Shown here piece after piece: positions 54,216-61,965 of a stretch of DNA of 61,965 nucleotides (within the stretch, counting starts at the first letter, position 1; every line of letters starts with the position of its first letter). The position numbers and the translations under genes were made by a program. The DNA is from an uncultured Coprococcus sp. (GTDB lineage Bacteria > Bacillota > Clostridia > Lachnospirales > Lachnospiraceae): contig CAKQTZ010000014.1 in assembly GCA_934277375.1 (NCBI GenBank), forward strand, positions 1 through 61,965, written 5' to 3'. A model generated the notes under the pieces. The model made no database searches. It had not been told where the DNA came from and was given only the letters and a program-made list of their open reading frames with translations.

Positions 54216-54275
54216 GAAAAAAAGAGAAAACCACATTCATATCAGATTGATATGCCTGCTGTTTTCTCTTTTTTC
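54216..54275. terminator. Hairpin terminator after the patatin fusion gene
   Basis: GAAAAAAAGAGAAAAC with GTTTTCTCTTTTTTC, a 15-bp class stem that reuses the AAAAAGAGAAAA sequence of the hairpin at 50716-50835. Serves the minus-strand patatin fusion gene. Confidence 0.8.
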
Positions 54276-54298
54276 ATCTGATACCACACCTGTGGAGA

Positions 54299-55918
54299 TC
54301 AGAATCTATATTCTCTTACCTCACAGTTCTTTATTCCAAATGCGGCAAATTCCTCATTTGTCATATCATTGAAATACGATTGGACTATCCTCGATATTCC
54401 GTTGTGGGCGACCAGAAGATAGGTCTTCCCGGAGTCTTCCGACTCAGCCTTGAGCTCATCCAGCAGATTGTACACTCTCTGGCACAGATGCACCATGGTC
54501 TCTCCGCCATCATAGTGATCCAGGAAATGTGTCTTTGCCTGTGCAAATATCGCACCATTCCTGGCGGTTCCCTCGTATTTGCCAAAGCACTGCTCACGGA
54601 GTCTCTCCTCGGCTCTCATAGGAATTCCTGTTATCTCGGATATATGTCTTGCCGTCTCCGATGCGCGGACAAGTGGTGAGTACAATATCTCATCTATGTG
54701 ATAATCTCCGTTCTTTATCATCTCACCGAGCTGCTCCGCCTGCTGATGGCCAAGCTCCGTGAGCTCAATATCCGTTGCTCCGCATATCTTGTTCTCAACA
54801 TTCCACACAGTCTGGCCATGGCGGGTGAAATACAATCTTGAACCTGATAGTGTCCCAGTCTGTTCTGGGCAGTTTTCCCTGTCATCTATAGGCTCTCTCA
54901 GCCCAAACCGCTCCACGAGCACCGCCTTTGCATCATCATAGCCCTGGGCAATCCTCTTCTCCACACCCTCTGGCGAAAAATCAAGCATGCCATCTATGGC
55001 ACCACCAAGAGGAATGGATGGATATATATGTATCATCTCTGCATCATCGTATCTGTCGCTTCTCCTCTCATCGAGATGCACCACGACAAATTTTCTGTAA
55101 CCCTCATCGTAGAGTGGCTGAATAGGAACATTATCACCGCCGAGGAAGAAACCTCCATCATAGTATTTCGTCTTATCTATCGTCTCCATGGGGAATATGA
55201 CCGGTATAGCTGACGATGCGAGAAGTATCCTCTCTATCTCTTCCGGTTCCATTCCAGACAACTGGAATCTCTCCGGGGTAGGCTTGCCCTCCACATTGAG
55301 ACATGTGGCATAACAGCTCATATCGCTGTTCGACACACCATCAAGCACAGGTGAATTCTCAAGTATATCCATGAGTCCTTCTCTTGAAAAGAAGCCATCC
55401 TTTATCCGCATTCCCTTTGCAACGGCATCCAGTCCTATACACTCTATGGCACTCTGGATAACCGGATTGTCTATGGTAGTCAGCTTCTCCTTGATGGACT
55501 CAAACCATTTGTTCCTGTTGTCCTCATCGATATCCTTGTTGGAAAGTATTCTGTCATTTGTTATGTCGTACCACATCTGTGTAGCCTTATCCAGATCACC
55601 GCAGGCATAGAGTGCCGCATTCAGTGCACCGACCGAACTTCCTGACACTGCCTTTATATCAAGTACATCCCTGTACTCCTCCAGTGCTTTCCACACGCCG
55701 ATCTCATAGGAGCCACGGCCACCGCCGCCACCGAGTACCAGGCCATATCCTTCCTTCACTGATGCATCCGGCTGTCCAGTCTGGCCGCCGAGTTCTGTAT
55801 AGTGTAGCTGCCTTTTCTGGGATATGGTCTCCTCTATCGCCTTATGAAATTCCTCTGCTTTTCCCATTATCTCCTCAGTTCTCTCTTGAAGTTCCTGTAT
55901 AACCTTTTCCTTGTCCAT
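54299..55918 (-). CDS. Patatin-like phospholipase fused to a histidine phosphatase
   Basis: A 539-residue two-domain protein. Residues 1-40 are a helical lead. Residues 58-340 form a patatin domain: oxyanion loop GGGGGRGSYE (63-72), nucleophile Ser95 in GSSVG, and catalytic Asp254 in YYDGGFF. Residues 361-539 form a histidine phosphatase: catalytic His367 in FTRHGQTVWN, then SPLVRASETARHI, ERLREQCFGKYEG and the second His in VAHNGISR. Patatins hydrolyse lipid acyl esters; the second domain would remove phosphate from a small molecule or from the product. Both active sites look intact. The linker is short and the frame unbroken, so this is a real fusion. No signal peptide. Confidence 0.9.
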   Translation of the reverse strand: MDKEKVIQELQERTEEIMGKAEEFHKAIEETISQKRQLHYTELGGQTGQPDASVKEGYGLVLGGGGGRGSYEIGVWKALEEYRDVLDIKAVSGSSVGALNAALYACGDLDKATQMWYDITNDRILSNKDIDEDNRNKWFESIKEKLTTIDNPVIQSAIECIGLDAVAKGMRIKDGFFSREGLMDILENSPVLDGVSNSDMSCYATCLNVEGKPTPERFQLSGMEPEEIERILLASSAIPVIFPMETIDKTKYYDGGFFLGGDNVPIQPLYDEGYRKFVVVHLDERRSDRYDDAEMIHIYPSIPLGGAIDGMLDFSPEGVEKRIAQGYDDAKAVLVERFGLREPIDDRENCPEQTGTLSGSRLYFTRHGQTVWNVENKICGATDIELTELGHQQAEQLGEMIKNGDYHIDEILYSPLVRASETARHISEITGIPMRAEERLREQCFGKYEGTARNGAIFAQAKTHFLDHYDGGETMVHLCQRVYNLLDELKAESEDSGKTYLLVAHNGISRIVQSYFNDMTNEEFAAFGIKNCEVREYRF

Positions 55919-56442
55919 ATATTATTCCCCCTTGCTGTTCCATAATAAAGTTGTTCTATTTGATATTACCTTCTAATATATATCCACCAATTATGATCAT
56001 ATGTGTGTTTCATTTTAACATGTCAGTGGCTATACCCACAACCTTCTACTCACTATATTCAGAAGCTTTACCGTTTATAGATCGTTTATTTTCGCTTTAT
56101 ATATTATTTCTTTTATGAACATATTTCTTTAACATCCGATACACAGAATGTACACAGTACGATCTTACTATATATACAGATTGATGAGGACAGCGGATGT
56201 GCGACATGCCCAGGCAGCACCAGCGTATCTGCCGTCACTCAGACTAACAACAATCCAATTTATATAGATGGGCGGCCGGATACCTCACAAGTCCGGTCAC
56301 AACACCTAAAACCTTCCTTTTTAACTTTTATAAAAAAGACGGATATCAGACAATGAGACTTTTACCCATTTTCCATTTCTGATATCCGCCTTTTTGTATA
56401 TATCATTCTCTCCTGTAGATATATGTGTAAACTCAGCCGCAT
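55919..56442. other. Intergenic stretch, no gene assigned
   Basis: Holds the terminator at 56333-56396. A plus-strand frame about 56080-56350 is open for roughly 85 codons and reads CATCPGSTSVSAVTQTNNN in its middle, with more GC than its surroundings, but it lacks a start codon and ribosome binding site. It could be a gene remnant. Confidence 0.4.
56333..56396 (-). terminator. Terminator of the EamA gene
   Basis: AAAAAG.CGGATATCAGA with TCTGATATCCGCCTTTTTG, T-runs on both strands. Confidence 0.88.
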
Positions 56443-57387
56443 CTAAGCATGTTTATCCCCCACTGTACGATCCCGTCCGGTTAATGTGTCCTTCTGTTCG
56501 TTATCATGCGCAATGCGGTCCTGTCGCATGGTATACCACCATTTGAAAACTGCACTTCCTATGATGATCACATAGCCTGTTATGCTTAGTATGTCAGGTA
56601 TCTGACCCAGGAATACAAATCCCAGAATAGCCGCAAATATCACCTGACTATAATCAAATACCGATATCTCCCTTGCAGGAGCTCTCTGGTATGCCGCTGT
56701 AATGCTGAACTGGCCACCGGCAGCCGCAAGCCCTGCGCAGAGCAGGCACACGGTCTGCTGCCATGTCATAGGTGCGTGATCCACTATGATAAATGGGAGC
56801 GTCACCAGACACGAGAATACAGAGAAACACATGACTATGACCGGCCCACGCTCGCCCTGTTTTCCAAGTTTTCTCACATAGGTATAGGCTATTCCGGCTC
56901 CAAGTCCTCCTGCCACACCCACCATGGCATACAGGAAATCCATATGGAACGACGGCTTCACAACGAACAATGCACCTGTAAACGCCAGCACAACAGATGC
57001 CCACTCCACTCGGTTGGCCTTCTCCTTAAGCACAAAGTATGATGCTATGATCGCAAAAAACGGTGAAAGCTTGTTGAGGATATTTGCATCCGCTATATTC
57101 AGCTTGTCTATGGCATAGAAGTTGCATATAAGTCCCGTTGTTCCACATATGCTTCTCGCTGCAAGCCCCGGCCAGCTGTTCTTCTTTATCCTGAACTTCT
57201 CCTCAGTCCTCATGAGCAGGATTATAGCCACCGCAGCAGCCACCGCATTTCTGAAGAACGCCTTCTGCATAGTTGGCAGATCCCCGGAAAGCCTCACGAA
57301 GAAGGTCATCAATGAGAAAAAGAACCCTGCCATGATTATGAACAGGATTCCCTTGTATTTATCTTTTATTATCAGTTTACGCGTCAT
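56443..57387 (-). CDS. EamA/DMT-family transporter
   Basis: A 314-residue membrane protein with about ten helices in two EamA repeats (first from FIIMAGFFFSLMTFFVRLSG, second from YAMVGVAGGLGAGIAYTYVR). Conserved positions include the motif LNKLSPFFAII near the end of repeat 1 and VIFAAILGFVFLGQIPDIL in repeat 2. Substrates in the family range from amino acids to nucleotides and cannot be told here. The C-terminal tail (about 290-314) is hydrophilic. GGGAGTTGATCAT precedes the ATG. Confidence 0.88.
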   Translation of the reverse strand: MTRKLIIKDKYKGILFIIMAGFFFSLMTFFVRLSGDLPTMQKAFFRNAVAAAVAIILLMRTEEKFRIKKNSWPGLAARSICGTTGLICNFYAIDKLNIADANILNKLSPFFAIIASYFVLKEKANRVEWASVVLAFTGALFVVKPSFHMDFLYAMVGVAGGLGAGIAYTYVRKLGKQGERGPVIVMCFSVFSCLVTLPFIIVDHAPMTWQQTVCLLCAGLAAAGGQFSITAAYQRAPAREISVFDYSQVIFAAILGFVFLGQIPDILSITGYVIIIGSAVFKWWYTMRQDRIAHDNEQKDTLTGRDRTVGDKHA

Positions 57388-57459
57388 ATGATCAACTCCC
57401 GATAAAGTTACGTGTTATGTCTGTACTGCCACATTCATAGGCATTCAGAACGGAGCATT

Positions 57460-58623
57460 CTAATTGAAAGCATCATCCTTGAGACCATGCTCATACAGAT
57501 AATTCTCCCACAAACTATAATACTGCGCCTGAAGATGTATATCATCCCATGTGTAGGCCTTCACCAGACCGCCATTGCCATCATCCACGGCAGTGTTCAT
57601 ATCAAGATAGAACAGCTTTACTCCATCAGCATATGCAGCGATGGCTCCATTCTTGTCGTCTATGTTATCATTGTTCACTATATCATGACTGTCTGAATAG
57701 TCACTTGACACATGCATACATCCCATCATGAATATAACCGCATCCGGCTGTAACTCCTGGATCTGGGCTATATTATCCATATATGTTGATACATATGCAT
57801 CGGTATCATAACCAGCCTCGTTTATTCCAAGCATTATATATATCTTCTTATATGTATTATTTTTAAGAAGATCTGTAAGCGTCTGTGTACCATTTGACGC
57901 TATAGGCTCCGACATAAGCCCCAGTGTTGTAAGGCCTTCCATACATGCAAATGTAGCATTGTCCAGATTCGAATACAGTCCAAGTCCCTCCACACGGGAA
58001 TCACCCACAAATAGTGCATCGTCAAAATATGACTTTTTCACCTTGATATATGGATATTTTGTTTCGAGTGCAATCTGCGTGAGATCTCTATAACAGCTAT
58101 TTCTTGCTCTTCTTGTCTTGATCTTCTCATACTGCGTAGGTCTCTTCACTGGTGCCGATGATCCGCCAGTGTCTATGGCAACCTTTTCTGTAGTCGCCTT
58201 CTCAGTTGTCTTAGTATCTGATGTTTTTTCTGCCTTCTCCTTTGACGCCTTGTCTTCCGATGTTTTTTCTGTCGTATCTTTCGACTTCTCTGTACTCTTC
58301 TCCGCCTTATCCTTTGAGGTCTTGTCTTCCGATGTTTTCTCCGCCTTATCTGTAGCTTTATCCGAAGATGTATCCCCTGCTGCATCTTCCGCAGTCTGGG
58401 TCGTCAACGGTTCAGGCTTGTCCGATGTGATCTTGTCTTTTCCATCATCTGTCACCTTCTCATCCATGAGCACAGTCTGCACCATCGGATGCGTTAAGCT
58501 CACATCCCACTTATATATTCCTGCAGCTGCCCCGGCATATCCGCCCGCAGTTACCAGTATGCCCGAAAGTACAAGTATTGTGAACAGCGGACAGCCTTTT
58601 ATCATTTGCCAAAATTTCTTCAT
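57460..58623 (-). CDS. SGNH/GDSL-like hydrolase partner of the MBOAT acyltransferase
   Basis: A 387-residue protein with one N-terminal transmembrane helix (about 12-36) and a long repetitive Lys/Glu/Ser/Thr/Asp linker (about 60-150, units like KTSEDKTSKDKAEK). The extracellular SGNH domain (about 190-387) has FVGDSRVEGL (Ser nucleophile), IMLGINEAG (Asn block) and TWDDIHLQ (Asp and His). Such proteins transfer or remove acetyl groups on surface polysaccharide and work with an MBOAT membrane protein. GGAGGTGGACAG sits 12 nt after the MBOAT stop, so both are in one operon. The charged linker probably spans the wall. Confidence 0.88.
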   Translation of the reverse strand: MKKFWQMIKGCPLFTILVLSGILVTAGGYAGAAAGIYKWDVSLTHPMVQTVLMDEKVTDDGKDKITSDKPEPLTTQTAEDAAGDTSSDKATDKAEKTSEDKTSKDKAEKSTEKSKDTTEKTSEDKASKEKAEKTSDTKTTEKATTEKVAIDTGGSSAPVKRPTQYEKIKTRRARNSCYRDLTQIALETKYPYIKVKKSYFDDALFVGDSRVEGLGLYSNLDNATFACMEGLTTLGLMSEPIASNGTQTLTDLLKNNTYKKIYIMLGINEAGYDTDAYVSTYMDNIAQIQELQPDAVIFMMGCMHVSSDYSDSHDIVNNDNIDDKNGAIAAYADGVKLFYLDMNTAVDDGNGGLVKAYTWDDIHLQAQYYSLWENYLYEHGLKDDAFN

Positions 58624-58634
58624 CTGTCCACCTC

Positions 58635-60059
58635 CTAGAATCTAAAATAAAGGAACGGATTGGATCCTCCCTGGGCTATCTGATATACGCAATACCAGAA
58701 CAGTGCCAGCATGAGCAATTTGCATACCCAATTCCTGTAAAATCTCTCTATAAGCTTCCTCGGCCACGGCGTACAACATATTATACATATGAGAATAAGC
58801 CACCAATATGTATTTGCAAGCTTTATCAGTTTATCCATGGCATGTATCGTGACCGAACCTTCTATAGTCATTCCAAACATTCTTCTGAGATACAGGAGCA
58901 GCAGCTTCAGATCAGGTATGTTGAAAATCGTCCATGAAATAGGGATCAGAAAGAACATGTACACATGTCCAAGTATCTTTACTTTATCAAATACTTTTCC
59001 AAGGAACAGCTTCTCTATGAGTATCACAACAAACAGGAATAATCCCCATATAAGGAAATTCCAGTCTGCACCATGCCATAATCCGGTCAGGGTCCACACT
59101 GTGAACATGGCCAGAACCATTCTCAGCTTACCCTTCCTGTTGCCTCCCATAGGAATATAGACATACTCTCTGAACCAGCGCCCCAGAGTGACATGCCACC
59201 TTCTCCAGAAATCTGTCATGGAGTGCGCCATATATGGATCTATAAAATTCTCCGGTATCTTAAAGCCCAGAATAAGTCCCATTCCTATAGCCATAACGGA
59301 ATAACCCATGAAATCAAACAAAAGCTGGAACGAATATCCCCACGATCCCAGCCATGCCGTAGCTGTATTTATTCCATAAGGTCCCACAGTCTGTACATCA
59401 TTCCACAGGCTCGCAATCTTGTTCGCCAGAAGCACCTTATATGCAAGGCCAAGCACGAACAGCGTCGCGCCCCTCTCTATATCTTCAGCTTTAGCCTCTC
59501 TGTGATCAAGCTCTGGCTTAACCTCATCATAATTTACTATCGGTCCCGCTATAAGCTGAGGGAACATACTGACATAAGTTCCAAATTTGATGATGCTTCT
59601 GTCAGCCTGATACTTCAGTCTGTATACATCAAACAGGTATGATGTTATCTGGAATGTGTAGAAACTTATTCCCAGAGGCAGCGATATATCCACGCTGTCA
59701 AATATCTTTGTCTGCGCTGCAGTGTTGATTATCTCTATAAAGAAATTAATATACTTAAATACAAAAAGCATACCAAAATCGAACACCAGGCCAACTGCAA
59801 GCCAGCAATTTCTCTCAAAGGAACAATCTATCTCCGAATATACTTCAATATCATAGAAACGTTTTATCCTTCTTGCTACTGAATAATTAAAAACTATAGA
59901 AAACATCATGAGGAACACATACACAGGCTCCCCATATGCATAAAATATAAGGCTGCCCAAGAGCAGCACAACATTCCTGTATTTCGGCTTTGTCAGGAAA
60001 TATATAAGCAAAAATATAGGCATGAATCTGAACAAAAACTCCATGCTCGAAAAAACCAT
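58635..60059 (-). CDS. MBOAT-family O-acyltransferase (AlgI/DltB/PatA-like)
   Basis: A 474-residue membrane protein with about 11-12 helices. Signature sequences: LPLGISFYTFQITSYLFDVY, PQLIAGPIVNYDE, DFWRRWHVTLGRWFREYVYIPMGG (in pieces), and the active-site His in LTGLWHGADWNFLIWG. The family moves acyl groups, usually acetyl, from the cytoplasm to a carrier or polymer outside. With the SGNH protein it should acetylate a cell-wall or exopolysaccharide sugar. The polymer is not identified in this window, and no dltA/dltC genes are nearby, so D-alanylation is unlikely. Confidence 0.93.
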   Translation of the reverse strand: MVFSSMEFLFRFMPIFLLIYFLTKPKYRNVVLLLGSLIFYAYGEPVYVFLMMFSIVFNYSVARRIKRFYDIEVYSEIDCSFERNCWLAVGLVFDFGMLFVFKYINFFIEIINTAAQTKIFDSVDISLPLGISFYTFQITSYLFDVYRLKYQADRSIIKFGTYVSMFPQLIAGPIVNYDEVKPELDHREAKAEDIERGATLFVLGLAYKVLLANKIASLWNDVQTVGPYGINTATAWLGSWGYSFQLLFDFMGYSVMAIGMGLILGFKIPENFIDPYMAHSMTDFWRRWHVTLGRWFREYVYIPMGGNRKGKLRMVLAMFTVWTLTGLWHGADWNFLIWGLFLFVVILIEKLFLGKVFDKVKILGHVYMFFLIPISWTIFNIPDLKLLLLYLRRMFGMTIEGSVTIHAMDKLIKLANTYWWLILICIICCTPWPRKLIERFYRNWVCKLLMLALFWYCVYQIAQGGSNPFLYFRF

Positions 60060-60199
60060 AATCTACTCCTTAATAACTTTATACTCAACCAAGTGAGAGT
60101 ATAAATTCTTTTGTCACTTATGTCAATCGACACCATACCTACTTTTTCTTAATAATTTCGATGACTTTCGCAATTTAGAATAACTTTCGCAATAAAAAC

Positions 60200-60250
60200 A
60201 AAACAGGCTGAAGCATCCACCGCCATACGGCAAATGCTCCAGCCTGTTTC
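60200..60250 (-). terminator. Terminator of the M23 hydrolase gene
   Basis: AAACAGGCTG.AGCAT with ATGCT..AGCCTGTTT, followed by TTTTGTTTTT on the minus strand. MBOAT then starts its own transcript from 60060-60195. Confidence 0.88.
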
Positions 60251-60274
60251 TACATATATGTTATACTGTATGAT

Positions 60275-61633
60275 CTACAGATAATCTAAAGGATTCACAT
60301 ACGATCCATTCAGAAATACCGAGAAATGGCAATGTGTACCTGTTGAATATCCTGTTGATCCGGCATATGCAATCGTCTGTCCCTGTGACACAACATCTCC
60401 AACACTGACAGCCAGAGATGAATTGTGAAGATACATCGTCACAAATCCATTACCGTGATCGATCATGACATAGTTACCGCCGCTCTCGCCCCACTCAGCA
60501 ACCGTTACCGTTCCTGAATCAGCCGCAACAACCGGAACTCCATATCCGCAGCCTATATCAATACCCATATGATTGGAACTTGCTCCCGCTGTTGGAGACT
60601 CTCTAGGTCCGAAATAGTCTGTTATAGGTCCTGACACAGGCCATATGAACTGTCCTGAGCCCGTTGATGATGCGCCACTGTTGTTGTTGTCTCCACTATT
60701 GTCAGATCCGTTGCTGTCATTATTATCGCTGTTGTCATCCTGCTGATTCTGCTGTTCCTGTCTCTGTCTCTCCTCTTCTTCCTGCTGTCTCTGCTCCTCA
60801 AGCTGTCTCTGTCTCTCTTCTTCCTGCTGCCTCTTGAGCTCAGCCTCACGCGCTGCAGCCTCCTGTCTTGCTATCTCGGCAAGCTTGTTATCCAGCTCTG
60901 TTGCCTTCTGGTCGAACTCAGCTGCTATAGCCTGCTGAACAGCGATATCTCCATTGTACTTGTTGATTTCATCATTCTTCTGTGTGATAACCGCATCCAG
61001 ATCAGTCTGCTTCTGTTCCAGATCTGCCTTGACAGTCTCTACATCCTTCAGATCCTTCTCAAGTGTCTTCTCATATGAGGCGATATCCTTTCTGGTCTGA
61101 ACAAGCTTATTCAGCTGCTTCTGATCATATGTACTGATCTGATCAACGTATTCAGATTTGTTAAGACTGTCCTCAAATGAAGCAGATGACATAAGTGCAT
61201 CGATATATTCTACATCACCTTCCTCGTAAAGGTACTGTATTCTCTTCTTCATGGCTTCATACTGATTATCCTCACTAACCTGTGCCTCTGCCAGTTTAGT
61301 CTGTGTATCATCTATCTCAGTCTGAAGATCTGCCGCTTCCTGTTTCTTCTCAACTATCTGCGTACTGAGATCTGTCATCTGGGTATCAAGTTCCTTCACC
61401 GTGGCAACAAGACTGTCCACTTCCTTCTGATACTGCGCTGCGGTAGCCTCTGCATCAGCCTTGCCCTGCTCAGCTTCCTCCTTCTGCTGCTGTACCTCTT
61501 CCTTGGACTCCTCAGCCTGAACTACATACTGCGGCCCAGTAAATACAGGTGTAAATGATACCAGCAGTGCACCCGCTGTAACAAGTGCGATCTGAACACC
61601 TTTCTTCTTTAATGTATATAAACTTACCTTCAT
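60275..61633 (-). CDS. Peptidoglycan hydrolase with coiled coil and M23 domain (PcsB/CwlO/EnvC-like)
   Basis: A 452-residue secreted protein: signal peptide (ALVTAGALLVSFTPVFT, about 1-38), a long coiled coil (40-285) and a low-complexity Gln/Arg/Glu then Asn/Asp/Ser/Gly linker (265-330). The LytM/M23 zinc domain (335-452) has HMGIDIG and HCHF ligands. The coiled coil plus peptidase layout is that of hydrolases switched on by FtsEX during division. The neighbour upstream is the 3' end of ftsX, which supports this. M23 enzymes cut peptide cross-links of peptidoglycan. Confidence 0.93.
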   Translation of the reverse strand: MKVSLYTLKKKGVQIALVTAGALLVSFTPVFTGPQYVVQAEESKEEVQQQKEEAEQGKADAEATAAQYQKEVDSLVATVKELDTQMTDLSTQIVEKKQEAADLQTEIDDTQTKLAEAQVSEDNQYEAMKKRIQYLYEEGDVEYIDALMSSASFEDSLNKSEYVDQISTYDQKQLNKLVQTRKDIASYEKTLEKDLKDVETVKADLEQKQTDLDAVITQKNDEINKYNGDIAVQQAIAAEFDQKATELDNKLAEIARQEAAAREAELKRQQEEERQRQLEEQRQQEEEERQRQEQQNQQDDNSDNNDSNGSDNSGDNNNSGASSTGSGQFIWPVSGPITDYFGPRESPTAGASSNHMGIDIGCGYGVPVVAADSGTVTVAEWGESGGNYVMIDHGNGFVTMYLHNSSLAVSVGDVVSQGQTIAYAGSTGYSTGTHCHFSVFLNGSYVNPLDYL

Positions 61634-61815
61634 CAGTCATGCCTCCTAATGCACGTTCCTCTTCAATTCGTTTACCTGAATAAAATAAAAAATCTGATCC
61701 TGTCTTTCTCTTGCCGATTCATTATAACACAAAGAGCACAGGAAAATATGCTAACATTTTGTGAACTTTTTGTGCATTCATTATTCACATGCCGCCCGGC
61801 ATGATCTCAATGCCA

Positions 61816-61965
61816 TCACACCCTGAGGTGTTTTCTCGTCGTCATTATACTTCCCACAAGTCCTACTCCGATTCCAAGCACCAGTCCAACAGGCACCATC
61901 GTCCTGAACAGATCATGCTGGCTGACAAATGCAAACAGTGTTGTGACTACCTGGAATCTTCCTGC
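61816..61965 (-). CDS. ftsX: FtsX, C-terminal 49 residues (gene continues beyond the window)
   Basis: The frame open at the window edge ends in FRTMVPVGLVLGIGVGLVGS, then IMTTRKHLRV and TGA. This is the typical end of FtsX, the last transmembrane helix followed by a short basic tail. FtsX with FtsE transmits a signal across the membrane to an extracellular peptidoglycan hydrolase. The M23 coiled-coil hydrolase follows immediately (start 61633). The identification rests on only 49 residues plus this context. Confidence 0.75.
   Translation of the reverse strand, partial: AGRFQVVTTLFAFVSQHDLFRTMVPVGLVLGIGVGLVGSIMTTRKHLRV

Overview
The window looks like a chromosome segment of a Gram-positive anaerobe of the Clostridia, most probably family Lachnospiraceae. 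The basis is a class III anaerobic ribonucleotide reductase (nrdD/nrdG), the paired glgC/glgD glycogen genes, SpoVG, an FtsX/M23-hydrolase pair, AGGAGG ribosome binding sites and many secreted lipoproteins. I do not commit to a genus. Nearly all genes lie on the minus strand, so the biological order runs from high to low coordinates.

Region 1 (1-11,920) is accessory DNA. A roughly 10.1 kb integrative element is bounded by a 9-bp repeat (1776-1784 and 11912-11920) inside the codons for the C-terminal end of the LysS catalytic core. It carries a tyrosine integrase, a ribbon-helix-helix regulator with a palindromic operator, an orphan winged-helix regulator, a membrane-bound D,D-carboxypeptidase-like protein, lipoproteins, a MacA/MacB-like ABC system, a VanRS/VncRS-like two-component system and an XRE repressor. 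No relaxase or conjugation gene is visible. The lysS 3' end contributed by the element encodes a MetG/Trbp111-type tRNA-binding OB domain fused to LysS. A second, diverged copy of that domain and its 3' flank lies just outside the other end (1323-1781), next to more AT-rich accessory DNA. This suggests successive elements that each bring a replacement LysS tail.

Region 2 (11,447-34,300) is mostly core: tRNA-Leu(CAG)-greA-lysS behind a strong promoter, a tandem pair of large secreted Fn3-like proteins, a tandem pair of trigger-factor-like lipoproteins, nrdD-nrdG, dut, a parvulin-type foldase lipoprotein, mfd, pth, a GlmU uridylyltransferase domain standing alone, spoVG, and glgC-glgD.

Region 3 (34,621-49,588) holds an asparaginase-II protein with a long acidic tail, a Fur/PerR-family regulator, and an alpha-galactoside unit (GPH transporter plus GH36 alpha-galactosidase, separated by a leader ORF with repeated RBS units). 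It also holds an alpha/beta hydrolase, a GT-B-like glycosyltransferase, a TetR regulator with a nested palindromic operator candidate, a HelD-like helicase, and a subtilase with Fn3-like domains and an 18-bp minisatellite.

Region 4 (49,739-61,965) holds a leaderless DUF11 protein, an ABC ATPase/FtsX-type permease pair with a 36-bp minisatellite, and a patatin-histidine phosphatase fusion. An EamA transporter, an MBOAT/SGNH O-acylation pair, a PcsB/CwlO-like M23 hydrolase and the 3' end of ftsX complete it.

All functional names rest on reading motifs and family resemblance by eye; no database search was run.
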